Source of the DNA: Candidatus Bathyarchaeia archaeon
GTDB taxonomy: Archaea > Thermoproteota > Bathyarchaeia > Bathyarchaeales > DTEX01
Assembly (NCBI GenBank): GCA_038882715.1
Contig: JAVZNR010000003.1
Location: 62,001 to 126,000, forward strand
Length of the DNA stretch: 64,000 bases
Direction of reading: 5' to 3'
Below, piece by piece: positions 1-9,670 of the stretch (positions within the stretch are counted from its first letter, which is position 1; each line of letters begins with the position of its first letter). Under the pieces are notes generated by a model. That model had not been told where the DNA came from. It saw only the letters and a program-made list of their open reading frames with translations, and did no database searches. A program made the translations under genes and the position numbers.

Positions 1-2
1 GT

Positions 3-560
3 TTTCAGATGGCTTTAAAGACCAGTAACCTCATTATACTGTTTTTTAGTATGCTCATCGGCGCTATTACAGGCGAGGTTCTTAATGTTGAGGGGCGGAT
101 TGAGGGCTTTGGAAATTTTGTTAAGTCGAAGTTTAGTTCCGGGGAAGATAAGTTCGTTGAAGGTTTTATAACTGCCTTCCTAATCTTCTGTATGGGTTCC
201 ATGACTATCGTCGGCTCGATAGAGGATGGCTTAAACGGGAACCCAAGCATTCTGTACGCTAAATCTATGCTTGACGGCTTCGCATCCATATCGCTTGCGT
301 CTGTTTTAGGCTTCGGCGTCCTCTTCTCAGCTATACCGCTACTACTGTATCAAGGCGGAATAACGCTGCTGGCGTCGCTCTCAAAAGCCTTCTTCACAGA
401 GACCGTAGTAAATGAGCTCAGTGCTGCGGGAGGCATAATATTAATAGGGCTAGGAATAAATCTCCTTGAGATAAGGAAGATAAGGGTCGCGAATCTGCTG
501 CCATCATTAGTGTTCTCCGCAGCCATAACATATCTATTGCCATGCTTACATATCATTTAG
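3..560 (+). CDS. DUF554 family membrane protein, 5' end cut by window edge
   Basis: The reading frame is open to the first base of the window, and the visible protein begins in the middle of the family's conserved segment (FQMALKTSN). The first ATG at position 9 is therefore probably internal and an N-terminal piece of some 40-50 residues is missing. About 185 residues are visible with five or so hydrophobic helices, including FITAFLIFCMGSMTIVGSIE and the glycine-rich GGIILIGLGINLLEI, both typical of DUF554 (YdfK/YqgA-like) inner-membrane proteins. The family's function is unknown. The gene ends 11 bases before the probable start of the following kinase gene, so the two are likely co-transcribed. 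Confidence 0.85.
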   Translation, partial: FQMALKTSNLIILFFSMLIGAITGEVLNVEGRIEGFGNFVKSKFSSGEDKFVEGFITAFLIFCMGSMTIVGSIEDGLNGNPSILYAKSMLDGFASISLASVLGFGVLFSAIPLLLYQGGITLLASLSKAFFTETVVNELSAAGGIILIGLGINLLEIRKIRVANLLPSLVFSAAITYLLPCLHII

Positions 561-571
561 AAGGATTCGAA

Positions 572-1492
572 ATGTTCGATATAGTGACCGTAGGGCATTT
601 TGCAATAGACCTCATATTGCCACCCGGTGAAGTAAAGCCAAGAAGAAGGTTTGGTGGCCCACCGACGTATGTGTCGCTATCCGCTGGCAAGCTTGGCTCA
701 CGGGTTTCAGTCATATCGAGGGTTGGAGGAGACTTTCCAGCAAGATACGTTGAGTGGCTTGAGAAGAGGGGCGTTGACTTATCCGGCCTAAAGATCTGCG
801 AAGGCTCTAGAACCACAAGTTTCCTAATAAAGTATTATCGGGACGGGAGCAGAGACATGTTTCTTAAGGGCAGAGCGCCGCCAATATCTGTTGAGGATCT
901 GCCTCAGTCGCTGGAGGCTAAATCTATTCATATATCGCCTATAGCTGGCGAGGTCTCAGCGGATTTGATCAGAGTGTCCAGCGGCATCACGCCCACAGTA
1001 TCCCTCGACCCCCAGGGGTTACTTAGACGCTTTGACAGCGATGGGAGAATGAGCCTCCGCGGAGTAGATAGCCCAGATTTTCTCAGATACATTAAGGTCT
1101 TCAAGTCTTCTGAGAGGGAGATGAAGGTTTTTACTGGAATAAGCGACATTATTGGAGCCCTGAGAAAGGTTAGGGCTTATGGTGTAGATGTAGCGATAGC
1201 TACGATGGGGGATAGGGGCTCACTGATATCGTTTGATGATAAAGTCTTCAGCGTGCCAGCCGCCAAATCTAGGGTTATTATGGATCCGACTGGTGCGGGA
1301 GACGCGTTTATAGGTGCCTTCCTATCCGAGTACGTTAACGGTGAAGATCCATTATGGTGCGCGTGTGTTGGAGCAGCGGCAGCCTCGTTCCTCATAGAGA
1401 GGATTGGGCCTAAAGGGTTTAAAGGCAGGAAAGACGTTTATAGAAGGGCGTTGGAAGTTTACAGTAAGGCTTTAATCCTCAACCATATATGA
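572..1492 (+). CDS. PfkB/ribokinase family carbohydrate kinase
   Basis: The predicted enzyme of about 306 residues phosphorylates a sugar or nucleoside with ATP; the substrate cannot be read from the sequence. The C-terminal PfkB signature DPTGAGDAFIGAFL, with the catalytic Asp in GAGD, is present, as is an N-terminal FGGPPTYVSLSAGKLG segment matching the first family motif. The frame also opens at ATG 542, overlapping the previous gene, but ATG 572 has an AAGGAT ribosome-binding site just upstream and starts MFDIVTVGHFAIDLIL, the normal family N-terminus. It probably sits in an operon with the DUF554 gene upstream and the small zinc-type protein downstream. Confidence 0.9.
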   Translation: MFDIVTVGHFAIDLILPPGEVKPRRRFGGPPTYVSLSAGKLGSRVSVISRVGGDFPARYVEWLEKRGVDLSGLKICEGSRTTSFLIKYYRDGSRDMFLKGRAPPISVEDLPQSLEAKSIHISPIAGEVSADLIRVSSGITPTVSLDPQGLLRRFDSDGRMSLRGVDSPDFLRYIKVFKSSEREMKVFTGISDIIGALRKVRAYGVDVAIATMGDRGSLISFDDKVFSVPAAKSRVIMDPTGAGDAFIGAFLSEYVNGEDPLWCACVGAAAASFLIERIGPKGFKGRKDVYRRALEVYSKALILNHI

Positions 1493-1530
1493 GGGAAAAT
1501 GTTTAGCTAGTGTTAGAGAGGGTTCCCCGG

Positions 1531-1740
1531 ATGGGTAGGGTTTCTAAAGGCGCTAAATGCAGCGTTGAAGGGTGCGATAAAGAGGCTGTCCGCTCTCTGG
1601 ACTCTGGAAAAGTCCATGCTGCTGGCTTGAAGGTTAGGGATGAGCGGAGGGTTTTCCTCTGCAAAGAACACTACAAGGAGTATAAGAAGGCTTTAAAGAA
1701 GGATAAGATTGTTGATAAGTGGAGAAGAATAATCTCCTAG
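1531..1740 (+). CDS. small Cys/His-rich archaeal protein
   Basis: A basic protein of 69 residues with a CSVEGCDKEA pair near the N-terminus and CKEHYKEY further on, giving a possible C-x4-C...C-x2-H zinc site. Such a site is common in small nucleic-acid-binding or zinc-finger proteins. The start at ATG 1531 follows an AGAGAGGG ribosome-binding site; an upstream GTG at 1510 would add seven residues without a good site. It is encoded between the sugar kinase and thrS on the same strand. I do not recognise a named family; the high Lys content would suit RNA binding, which is inference. Confidence 0.7.
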   Translation: MGRVSKGAKCSVEGCDKEAVRSLDSGKVHAAGLKVRDERRVFLCKEHYKEYKKALKKDKIVDKWRRIIS

Positions 1741-1812
1741 TCAAAGGGAAAATTTATTTTTATAAATGGGTATCAATGTATAATTGTTCTACTTAATGCG
1801 GGGCGTTAGCGC

Positions 1813-3687
1813 TTGAAGATACTTCAGCTCCACTCAAACTTCATAGAGTATCGCCCGGTTGAAAGGGAGATACCCTCCGCCGAGGGTGTCGAGGAAAGGC
1901 TTTATCGCCTAGAGGATTTAGTTGTACTATTCACCTGCGTGGAGAAGAACGACACTGTTGATGTGGCTCATAAAGCCATAGACGAGGTGAAAGAGTTCCT
2001 CGATAAAGTGAAGGTTAACCGAATATTAATTTACCCTTATGCGCATTTAAGCTCCGATCTGGCGGAGCCCTCTGAAGCGCTGAAAATACTTGAAGAGATG
2101 AGGGTTTACGCCAGCAGCCTAGGCATAGAGGCTTATAGAGCACCTTTCGGGTGGTGTAAGGAGTTCTCCGTATCGGTTAAAGGCCATCCTCTTGCGGAGC
2201 AGTTTAAATCAATAGCTTTAGGTGAACGCGAAGCTGGAAAAGAAATAGTGTCTAAAGCCTTAGAGGCTGAGGAGAAAATAGTTTCCCACTGGTTTATCAT
2301 TAAGCCGGATGGAAGCATGATCCCAGTCGAGGAGTTCGATTTCTCCGAATATGAGAACCTGAGGAAGTTCGCCGTATACGAAATGTCTAAGGTTAGGGCT
2401 GTTCAGCAGACCCCGCCCCACGTAACTCTAATGAAGAGACTTGAGATCGCGGACTATGAGGATGCAAGCGACCCTGGAAACTTTAGATGGTATCCTAAAG
2501 GCAACCTGATTAAGTCGCTTATAGAGGAGTTCGTGACCGAGAAGGTTATTGCCTACGGCGCCCTGAAGGTTGAGACCCCAATAATGTACGACATAAAGCA
2601 TCCGGCGTTGGCGAACTATCTACATAGATTTCCAGCCCGCCAATATATAGTCAAGTCTGAGGATAAAGATCTTTTTCTACGCTTCAGCGCGTGTTTCGGG
2701 CAGTTCCTAATGCTTCATGATGCGCAGATATCGTATAGGCAGCTGCCGCTCAAAATATACGAGCTGACACACTACAGTTTCCGGAGGGAGAAGAGCGGTG
2801 AGCTAGCTGGGTTAAGGAGGCTTAGAGCCTTCACGATGCCGGACTGCCACGCGCTGTGTGCGGACATGGAGCAGGCTAAGGAGGAAGCCATTAAAAGGTT
2901 TAAGTTAAGTATGGAGACTCTTGAGGGTATAGGGTTAACTAGAGAAGACTATGAGCTGGCAATAAGGTTTACAAAGGACTTCTATGCGGAGAATAGAGAC
3001 TTTATAGTTTCCCTTGTCAAGCTGTTTGGTAAGCCGGCGCTCGTCGAAATGTGGAATGAACGCTTCTTCTATTTTGTTCTTAAATGGGAATTTAACTTTG
3101 TCGACAACCTAGATAAGGCTTCAGCCTTATCAACGGATCAGATAGATATAGAGAACGCTGAAAGGTATGGGATAACGTATGTTGATGAGAAGGGTGAAAA
3201 AAGGTATCCGCTTATATTGCACTGCTCGCCGAGCGGCGCAATTGAACGCGACATATATGCGTTGCTAGAGAAAGCCTACCGAATACAGAAGACGGGTGGG
3301 ACCCCGATGCTGCCAATCTGGCTGTCACCGACGCAGGTTAGAGTTATACCCGTCAGCGAAAGCTTCTATGGCGAGGCTGAGAAAATAGCGGTAGAGCTGA
3401 TAAGGCGAGGTGTCAGAGCTGACTGGGATGATAGACCGTTAACGATGCAGAAAAAGATCAGGGAAGCGGAGATGGAGTGGATACCGTTCATAGTCGTTGT
3501 TGGTCAGGAGGAGGTTTCGACTGGGAATCTCGCTGTTAGAGATAGGCGCCTAAGAAAGGAGCAGAAGATAAGAAAGATGAGTTTAGATGAGCTGGTAAAC
3601 GAGATAAGGGAAGAGGTCGGGGGAAAACCGTTTAAGCCGCTGACGCTTCCAATAGCCCTGTCTAGGAGACCGCGCTTCTACGGATAG
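1813..3687 (+). CDS. thrS: threonyl-tRNA synthetase, archaeal type
   Basis: This enzyme charges tRNA-Thr with threonine in the cytoplasm. The 624-residue protein has the archaeal N-terminal editing domain of the D-aminoacyl-tRNA deacylase fold (residues 1-140, beginning MKILQLHSNFIEY), then a class II catalytic core. Zinc-site candidates are the Cys in FSACFGQF, the His in MPDCHALCAD and the His in LILHCSPSGAIERD; motif 2 is at FRREKSGELAGLRRLRAFTMPDC. The last 110 residues form the anticodon-binding domain (LPIWLSPTQVRVIPVS). Translation starts with TTG at 1813; no ATG lies near. An AT-rich stretch at 1750-1785 precedes it, so it probably has its own promoter. Confidence 0.97.
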   Translation: MKILQLHSNFIEYRPVEREIPSAEGVEERLYRLEDLVVLFTCVEKNDTVDVAHKAIDEVKEFLDKVKVNRILIYPYAHLSSDLAEPSEALKILEEMRVYASSLGIEAYRAPFGWCKEFSVSVKGHPLAEQFKSIALGEREAGKEIVSKALEAEEKIVSHWFIIKPDGSMIPVEEFDFSEYENLRKFAVYEMSKVRAVQQTPPHVTLMKRLEIADYEDASDPGNFRWYPKGNLIKSLIEEFVTEKVIAYGALKVETPIMYDIKHPALANYLHRFPARQYIVKSEDKDLFLRFSACFGQFLMLHDAQISYRQLPLKIYELTHYSFRREKSGELAGLRRLRAFTMPDCHALCADMEQAKEEAIKRFKLSMETLEGIGLTREDYELAIRFTKDFYAENRDFIVSLVKLFGKPALVEMWNERFFYFVLKWEFNFVDNLDKASALSTDQIDIENAERYGITYVDEKGEKRYPLILHCSPSGAIERDIYALLEKAYRIQKTGGTPMLPIWLSPTQVRVIPVSESFYGEAEKIAVELIRRGVRADWDDRPLTMQKKIREAEMEWIPFIVVVGQEEVSTGNLAVRDRRLRKEQKIRKMSLDELVNEIREEVGGKPFKPLTLPIALSRRPRFYG

Positions 3688-3695
3688 CCGGCGGA

Positions 3696-6188
3696 TTACT
3701 CCTCAATAAACTCAAGCATATCAGTCTCTTTAACGTTGCCTTCGCCTACAGGCACCAGAAAGGTTTTTATCTCATGAGGTTTGAAGGTTGTCGTCCACCT
3801 TTTCCCTAGAAGCATAAAGTTGATCTCAACCGTGGTTTCCGCGCCGTAGCTCTCGTAGCAGCGTAAAATAATGTTCTCCGAATCCTCATGCATCTTAATG
3901 GCGCTCACAACTATGTTATCGTGGCTCACCTTGATAAACGAGTTGTTGGCTGGCAGATCACCCTCGTGTTCACCTTCAATGAACGCTATCGGCTTAACGT
4001 TCAGTATATCAGCGATCTTAACGGTCTGGGCTTCACGCCATGTCCCAGCGTGCGGCAGCAATATTAGATTGAAGCTCTGCCACCCCTGATCTATATAGCG
4101 GTACCTTATGTTGGGCTCCAGCTTATACGGGATGTGATGCGCGTAGGGAGGGCTTCTCAAAACCGTTAGCCTCACTTCAGAGCCAATAACGCTGCAGCTA
4201 TATTTACAGTCGTTACATATGCTTAAACCATAAACCATTTCTTTCCCGTGAATGTTCTCCGCGTACCCGGTCACATCAACCCAGCTCTGGATAGGCTCCT
4301 CCTCGCCGTTACATGGGCGAACTATGTGCCCGTATGGGATAGAATGGGTTGTAACAGGCTCTTTAACACCTACCGGGAAGCTTAATTTAAGCATTTTATG
4401 CTGCTCCTGCCAATTAAGCGAAGCTTTAATCTCAATGTAGGGTAGCTCCCTGTATAGCGAGATATACGTTCGCATTAATGAATCGTTATATTTATTTTCG
4501 ATGCGGAGCGTTGCGCGGGCATCCCCGCTCTCTTCTAAACTCACCTCAGCATCCTTAAAGGCTCCTATCACTTCATCAAAAACTGTTACTCCGTGGCTCC
4601 AGGTATCGCTCAGATCCCTAATAACTATGGGCACATAAGCGTCTCCGCCGAAAACCTTAACACCATTAACCTTATCGTATAGCCTACTAATATATCCTGT
4701 TGACGGATCAACCTCCAGCCTAAACCATTTATTCTCAAGAGCATTTTCCGAAGCGTACATCTCGTCTTTATGGAGATGAGCGCTTCTCCCAGACGTATTA
4801 TAGTAAACCCTATAGCCTAAAGCCGGCGCTTCAGCGATGAAAACTATTCTTTGACGCCAATCCCCAACGTTCGCGGATGATTTTATCCTCTGCATAGGTA
4901 TGGTCCGCCCATAACAGTCTACTAATCCGCCTTCGCCGTCGACGCCTTCAACCTCAACTGGGAAGCGTATCCCCCAAGAATGGGGGTTAAAGACTATTAT
5001 AGGTGTGCCGGGGCCTCTAGTGTCAATTTTAGATGATAGCTTTTGAATCGCGTTATTAAGCACCGCGCTTCCCTCGCTTAGGACCTCGCCATGCATGTTG
5101 CGCACATCTTCATATGCTTCAGCTATAGATGTTCCAGCCAATATATCGTGAAACTGAGCGAAAAGCAGTTTTCTCCAAGCTTTCGTAAGCGTCTCACGCG
5201 GATAGCTCCTCTTAAACAACACGTATGTTAAGACAGCAGCTTTCTCAGCTGTGCATAACAGGTTCTCCGCTAAACGGTTGTTTCGCTTAACTTCGGAGTG
5301 AGCCGAGTAGCAGCCGCTCGCATGATGCTGCAGCTCGCCGCGAAAAACCGGTAGCTGAACATTCTTCTCAACTATTTTCTTGAAAAACATGTTTGGTGAG
5401 CTGAACACTACTTTTGGCAGATCCCCTCTTCTGCTCGCCTCAAATATGCCCATAATGTCTTCCCTGGCAGGTCCGCCCCCATGGTCTCCTCTACCGTAAA
5501 AACACATATAGTCTTCTAGAGGGGGCTTAATTATCTCCATGAACTTTTCAATGCGGTTGAGTATGTCGCCATCAGTCGTGTAAGAGAACGGTATTCTGTA
5601 GCAGAGGACTTTTGAGCCATCCGGGCTCTCCCACCAGAAAACTTCTCCCGGAACCTCCTTATTCTCGTAGGCGTTTGGACGCATGAAAACATAGCTTTTT
5701 AAACGGCACTTAGCGAGGATTTGGGGCAGCATAGCATTATGTCCAAAAGAATCAATATTGTAGCCAACCTCAGCCATCAAGCCGAACTTCTCTTTAAAGT
5801 ATCTCTGGCCGTAGAGGGCTTGTCGGATAAAGCTCTCGCCGCATGGTATATTGCAGTCGGGTTCGATCCACCATCCGCCGACTATTACCCAGCGCCCAGC
5901 TTTAACCATCTGCCTGATTTCCTCGAACATTTCTGGCTCTATGCTCTCAATCCACTCGTAAAACGCCGCTGAAGAGGAAGTGAAGATAAACTCCGGAAAC
6001 TCCTTCATAAGGTTTAGAATGTTTCTAAACGTTGATCTGACAACTTGGCATCCTTCCTGCCATCCCCATAGCCACACTGGGTCTATGTGAGAGTTCCCAA
6101 TCATATGTATGGTGAAATTTTTAATATCCTCTCCAGAAACCTTACTTATGGCCAACAGCGGGTCACCTACCCATAAAGTATCGTGCAA
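3696..6188 (-). CDS. alpha-mannosidase, glycoside hydrolase family 38
   Basis: A retaining, zinc-dependent alpha-mannosidase of 830 residues. The zinc/substrate motif HIDPVWLW begins at His34 (Asp36), and the nucleophile region YNIDSFGHNAMLPQI places the catalytic Asp at about residue 146. WWIEPDCNIPCGES (107-119) and QHHASGCYSAHSEVKRNNR follow as in family members. The middle third is the helical bundle and the C-terminal half the beta-sandwich domain. No signal peptide is seen, so it is probably cytoplasmic and trims mannose from oligosaccharides or free glycans. It is transcribed toward thrS (8-base gap at convergent ends) and away from the aminotransferase gene. Confidence 0.95.
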   Translation of the reverse strand: MHDTLWVGDPLLAISKVSGEDIKNFTIHMIGNSHIDPVWLWGWQEGCQVVRSTFRNILNLMKEFPEFIFTSSSAAFYEWIESIEPEMFEEIRQMVKAGRWVIVGGWWIEPDCNIPCGESFIRQALYGQRYFKEKFGLMAEVGYNIDSFGHNAMLPQILAKCRLKSYVFMRPNAYENKEVPGEVFWWESPDGSKVLCYRIPFSYTTDGDILNRIEKFMEIIKPPLEDYMCFYGRGDHGGGPAREDIMGIFEASRRGDLPKVVFSSPNMFFKKIVEKNVQLPVFRGELQHHASGCYSAHSEVKRNNRLAENLLCTAEKAAVLTYVLFKRSYPRETLTKAWRKLLFAQFHDILAGTSIAEAYEDVRNMHGEVLSEGSAVLNNAIQKLSSKIDTRGPGTPIIVFNPHSWGIRFPVEVEGVDGEGGLVDCYGRTIPMQRIKSSANVGDWRQRIVFIAEAPALGYRVYYNTSGRSAHLHKDEMYASENALENKWFRLEVDPSTGYISRLYDKVNGVKVFGGDAYVPIVIRDLSDTWSHGVTVFDEVIGAFKDAEVSLEESGDARATLRIENKYNDSLMRTYISLYRELPYIEIKASLNWQEQHKMLKLSFPVGVKEPVTTHSIPYGHIVRPCNGEEEPIQSWVDVTGYAENIHGKEMVYGLSICNDCKYSCSVIGSEVRLTVLRSPPYAHHIPYKLEPNIRYRYIDQGWQSFNLILLPHAGTWREAQTVKIADILNVKPIAFIEGEHEGDLPANNSFIKVSHDNIVVSAIKMHEDSENIILRCYESYGAETTVEINFMLLGKRWTTTFKPHEIKTFLVPVGEGNVKETDMLEFIEE

Positions 6189-6213
6189 GACGCATAAAAT
6201 TCTTTAAGCATTA

Positions 6214-7155
6214 ATGGCGAATATTTTATATTTGTCATCTCAGGTAAGGGGAGTGATTGTACTGCGGAATGAAACACTAATATATATTGATGGGAAATAT
6301 TACCCTAAAGATGAGGCTAAAATCTCCGTTTTCGATCACGGCTTCCTGTACGGGGATGGGGTTTTTGAGGGCATACGCGCCTACGATGGCATAGTATTTA
6401 AGCTCAGGGAGCACATAGACCGCCTATATAATTCGGCTCACGCTATAATGCTGGACATACCGTTAACAAAGGAGGAGATGATTGAGGCCGTCCTTGAAAC
6501 ATTGAGGAGAAACGATCTCCGAGACGCCTACATACGGCTCGTGGTAACTAGGGGTGTTGGGGATCTAGGCTTAGATCCGAGGAAATGCGCTAGGCCTTCA
6601 ATCATAATTATAGCCGTCCCTCTGCTTAGGCTATATGACGAAGAGAAGCGTAGAAAGGGCATAAGCATGATAGTGTCTTGGATTAGGAGGGATCCCGTGG
6701 ATGCGACATCCCATGAGATAAAATCCCTAAACTACTTGAACAGCATATTGGCGAAGATCGAGGCGAACAATGCTGGAGCCGACGAGGCGCTAATTTTAGA
6801 TGCTAACGGATATATCTGCGAGGCGACTGGCGAAAACATATTTATCATTAAGGATGGAAAACTTTACACTCCGCCAAGGTCCAGCGGAGCCCTGCCTGGG
6901 ATAACCGCAAGCGTGGTTAAGAGGATAGCCGCAAAACTGGGATACGAGGTTATTGAGCGTAACATAACTGTCACCGAACTATATAGCGCAGATGAGGTTT
7001 TTCTAACAGGGACAGGTGCGGAAATAATGCCTGTAAGAGAAGTTAACAAGCGGAGGATAGGTAAGGGTGAGATGGGGCCTATTACAGAGAAAATCTTTGA
7101 GGAGTTTATGAGGGTTGTGCGTGATCCAAATGAGGGGACACCGATATATCGGTAG
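6214..7155 (+). CDS. ilvE: branched-chain amino acid aminotransferase (class IV)
   Basis: A PLP enzyme that moves the amino group between glutamate and the keto acids of Leu, Ile and Val. Fold type IV features are visible: YIDGKYYPKDEAKISVFDHG near the N-terminus, GDGVFEGIRAYDG, the Schiff-base lysine in HEIKSLNYL (Lys170 of the long form), and EATGENIFI. Start choice is uncertain: ATG 6214 gives 313 residues with an extra N-terminal tail; GTG 6253 lies directly against an AGGGGAG motif and gives a length of about 300, close to the family norm. D-amino-acid transaminase or aminodeoxychorismate lyase are less likely given the length and motifs. Confidence 0.9.
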   Translation: MANILYLSSQVRGVIVLRNETLIYIDGKYYPKDEAKISVFDHGFLYGDGVFEGIRAYDGIVFKLREHIDRLYNSAHAIMLDIPLTKEEMIEAVLETLRRNDLRDAYIRLVVTRGVGDLGLDPRKCARPSIIIIAVPLLRLYDEEKRRKGISMIVSWIRRDPVDATSHEIKSLNYLNSILAKIEANNAGADEALILDANGYICEATGENIFIIKDGKLYTPPRSSGALPGITASVVKRIAAKLGYEVIERNITVTELYSADEVFLTGTGAEIMPVREVNKRRIGKGEMGPITEKIFEEFMRVVRDPNEGTPIYR

Positions 7156-7171
7156 GGCGTTTTCCGCTTAA

Positions 7172-7426
7172 CTACACAACTACAACCTTTCTTACCTGCG
7201 GAACCCTCGCCTTTAAGTATCTTTCCACGCCGAACTGTAGGGTCATCATTGAGAATGGGCAGCCTGCGCATGCTCCTTTAAGCTTGACTTTCACTATTCC
7301 GTCCTCGGTTACGTCGACTAGTTCTATGTCTCCCCCATCAGCCCTTAGGCTCAGCTGAATCTCTTTTATCACTTTTTCAACTTCAGCCTTCAATTTTTTA
7401 ACCACTCCTATAACGTAGTTATACAT
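7172..7426 (-). CDS. NifU C-terminal domain (Nfu-like) iron-sulfur scaffold
   Basis: An 84-residue protein made only of the Nfu domain, which binds a labile Fe-S cluster between two subunits and hands it to apo-proteins. The CxxC pair is in KLKGACAGCPFSMMTL, and the preceding LRADGGDIELVDVTEDG is diagnostic. It is convergent with ilvE (16-base gap) and divergent from dapF. The start may lie at ATG 7426 or the GTG seven codons later. Stand-alone Nfu proteins of this size are common in archaea. Confidence 0.92.
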   Translation of the reverse strand: MYNYVIGVVKKLKAEVEKVIKEIQLSLRADGGDIELVDVTEDGIVKVKLKGACAGCPFSMMTLQFGVERYLKARVPQVRKVVVV

Positions 7427-7532
7427 TCATCATGCATATAAACTTTCCCGGCCAACGCCGTTAATACTTATAAGTTTCCTCTATGAGAAATGATAGGCTA
7501 GTTACATTTAGGGCGATGAGGAGCGATAAAGC

Positions 7533-8384
7533 ATGGTTGAGCTGGTTTTCTGGAAGATGCATAGCTTGGGAAACGACTATATTTTAGTTGATAATAGGGG
7601 CGGCTGGCTGCGTGAAGAAAAGCTCAGCCAGCTGGCCCAAAAGCTCTGCAGGAGGAGGTTTTCTGTTGGGGCTGACGGGCTGCTCCTCGTATGCGGCTCC
7701 ACCGTAGCCGACGTTAAGATGAGGATATTTAACGCTGATGGAAGCGAAGCCGAGATGTGTGGGAATGGAATAAGGTGCCTAGCAAAATATTGTTATGAGA
7801 ACCGTATAGTCGGCAGAAGCGAGATGAGGATTGAAACTCTAGCAGGTGTGAAGACGGTTTGGCTTGATGTGGCTGAGGGCAGGGTTAAATCTGTAACAGT
7901 GGATATGGGTAGCCCAATATTTAGAAGGGAGCATATACCGGTCGCTGGCGAGGGAGAATTTATAGACGAGGAGCTTAAGGTTAACGATAAGGTTTTTAGG
8001 GCAACATGCCTATCGGTTGGCAACCCACACTGTGTAATCTTCGTTGAGGATGTGGATGGCTTCCCGGTTGAGCGCTACGGACCCATAATAGAGAAGAGCC
8101 CGCTCTTCCCCAAGAGGATAAATGTTGAGTTTGTCCAAGTGATTAGGCGGGATTTAATTAAGGTGAGGGTTTGGGAGAGGGGTGTCGGCGAGACCTTTGC
8201 ATGCGGCACTGGCGCATGCGCAAGCGTTGTCGCCGGAAACATGCTTGGTAAAGTGGATAACGAGTGTGCGGTTCGGCTTTTAGGCGGTGAGCTCAAGGTA
8301 AAGTATAGTGACGGTAGGATTTTTATGTCTGGTCCTGCTGAAACAGTTTATAAAGGTATTATTGATTTGGAGGGATTAATTTGA
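7533..8384 (+). CDS. dapF: diaminopimelate epimerase
   Basis: Converts LL- to meso-diaminopimelate in lysine synthesis, using two cysteines as acid and base without a cofactor. Both are in place: Cys76 in EMCGNGIRC and Cys224 in ETFACGTGACAS. The 283-residue length is normal. Its stop codon overlaps the TTG start of the next gene (shared bases TTGA), so the two are translationally coupled and together make the last two diaminopimelate steps. Confidence 0.97.
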   Translation: MVELVFWKMHSLGNDYILVDNRGGWLREEKLSQLAQKLCRRRFSVGADGLLLVCGSTVADVKMRIFNADGSEAEMCGNGIRCLAKYCYENRIVGRSEMRIETLAGVKTVWLDVAEGRVKSVTVDMGSPIFRREHIPVAGEGEFIDEELKVNDKVFRATCLSVGNPHCVIFVEDVDGFPVERYGPIIEKSPLFPKRINVEFVQVIRRDLIKVRVWERGVGETFACGTGACASVVAGNMLGKVDNECAVRLLGGELKVKYSDGRIFMSGPAETVYKGIIDLEGLI

Positions 8385-9547
8385 GGTTTCAGTTGGCTGA
8401 GAGGGTTAAAAAGCTTCCGCCATATCTCTTCGCTGAGCTGGAGAAGATTATAAATGAGAAGCGGCAGCAGGGAGTCGACCTAATATCGTTAAGTATCGGT
8501 GACCCAGATCTCCCGCCGCCGCCATTCGTTTTAGAGGCTCTTAAAGAGGAGAGCTCTAACCCTAAGAACCATAATTACTCGTTTAGTCAGGGCGAACCGT
8601 ATTTCAGGGAGGCTGTTGCAGAATGGTATAAGAAGCGGTTCGGGGTAGACTTGGATCCTAGGAGGGAGGTTATAGCGCTTATCGGCTCTAAGGAGGGCAT
8701 AGCGAACTTTTCCAGAGCCTTTGTTAATCCCGGCGACAGGGTTCTCGTTCCAGATCCAGCTTACCCGGTTTACGCTAACGGCAGCACATTATTGAGCGAT
8801 GGGGTACCTGTCCTCATGCCCCTACTTGAGGAAAATGACTTTAAACCGGATGTAGAGTCGCTGGATCTCAGCGGCATTAAAATGATTTTTCTCAATTATC
8901 CAAACAATCCGACGGCGAGCGTCGTAACTAAAGATTATCTTAAAGCGATTATAGACTTAGCCCGCGAGAAGAACGTTATAGTCTGCTACGATAACGCTTA
9001 CTCCGAGATAACCTTCGACGGCTATAGGGCGCCGAGCATACTTGAGGTTGAAGGCGCCATAGATGTCGCCATAGAGTTCCATTCATGCTCGAAAACATTC
9101 AATATGACCGGCGATAGGATAGGGTTCGCTGTTGGAAACAATGAGCTTATAGATGGCTTGGTGAAAGTCAAGTCTCAGATAGATTCAGGCCCACCAGTCT
9201 ACATACAGAAGGTCGCGGCTAAGGCTCTACAGAGCTATGTTAACGGTGAGCCGCCCGAATACTTGAGGTGGGTGAACAGGGTTTACGCCGAGAGAAGGGA
9301 TGTGCTGCTTAAGGGGTTAAAGGCTGCTGGGCTTGAAGCCAAGAAGCCGCTGGCAACATTCTACGTTTGGGCTAGGTGCGGTGGAAGTTCCATGGAGTTT
9401 GCGTCAAAGCTCCTAGATGCGGGCGTAATAGTTACTCCAGGAGTAGGTTTCGGGAAATACGGGGAGGGATACATAAGGTTCTCGATAACGCAGCCTAAGG
9501 AGCGCATAAAAGAGGCATGTGAAAGAATGATGAGGGCGCTTCTATAA
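8381..9547 (+). CDS. dapL: LL-diaminopimelate aminotransferase
   Basis: A fold-type I PLP aminotransferase of 388 residues that converts tetrahydrodipicolinate directly to LL-diaminopimelate, bypassing the acylated intermediates. NYPNNPT (172-178), the cofactor Asp in CYDNAYSEI and the Schiff-base Lys238 in HSCSKTFNMTG are visible. The close N-terminal motif LPPYLFAELEKIINEKRQQGVD and the partnership with dapF favour DapL over a generic aspartate aminotransferase. After the lysine the sequence reads MTGDRIGF where relatives usually have MTGWR or MTGYR. Start is TTG 8381, overlapping the dapF stop. Confidence 0.9.
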   Translation: MRFQLAERVKKLPPYLFAELEKIINEKRQQGVDLISLSIGDPDLPPPPFVLEALKEESSNPKNHNYSFSQGEPYFREAVAEWYKKRFGVDLDPRREVIALIGSKEGIANFSRAFVNPGDRVLVPDPAYPVYANGSTLLSDGVPVLMPLLEENDFKPDVESLDLSGIKMIFLNYPNNPTASVVTKDYLKAIIDLAREKNVIVCYDNAYSEITFDGYRAPSILEVEGAIDVAIEFHSCSKTFNMTGDRIGFAVGNNELIDGLVKVKSQIDSGPPVYIQKVAAKALQSYVNGEPPEYLRWVNRVYAERRDVLLKGLKAAGLEAKKPLATFYVWARCGGSSMEFASKLLDAGVIVTPGVGFGKYGEGYIRFSITQPKERIKEACERMMRALL

Positions 9548-9670
9548 CATGTAAATTCCTTGCAAAGACGCATATATTGGCTTAAGGCTCAGCTCCCCCT
9601 CTACAATTAGATCCTTTATGGGGAAAATATTTTTAGTGATACTGCATCTAAGACTATTTTGTGACCTGAA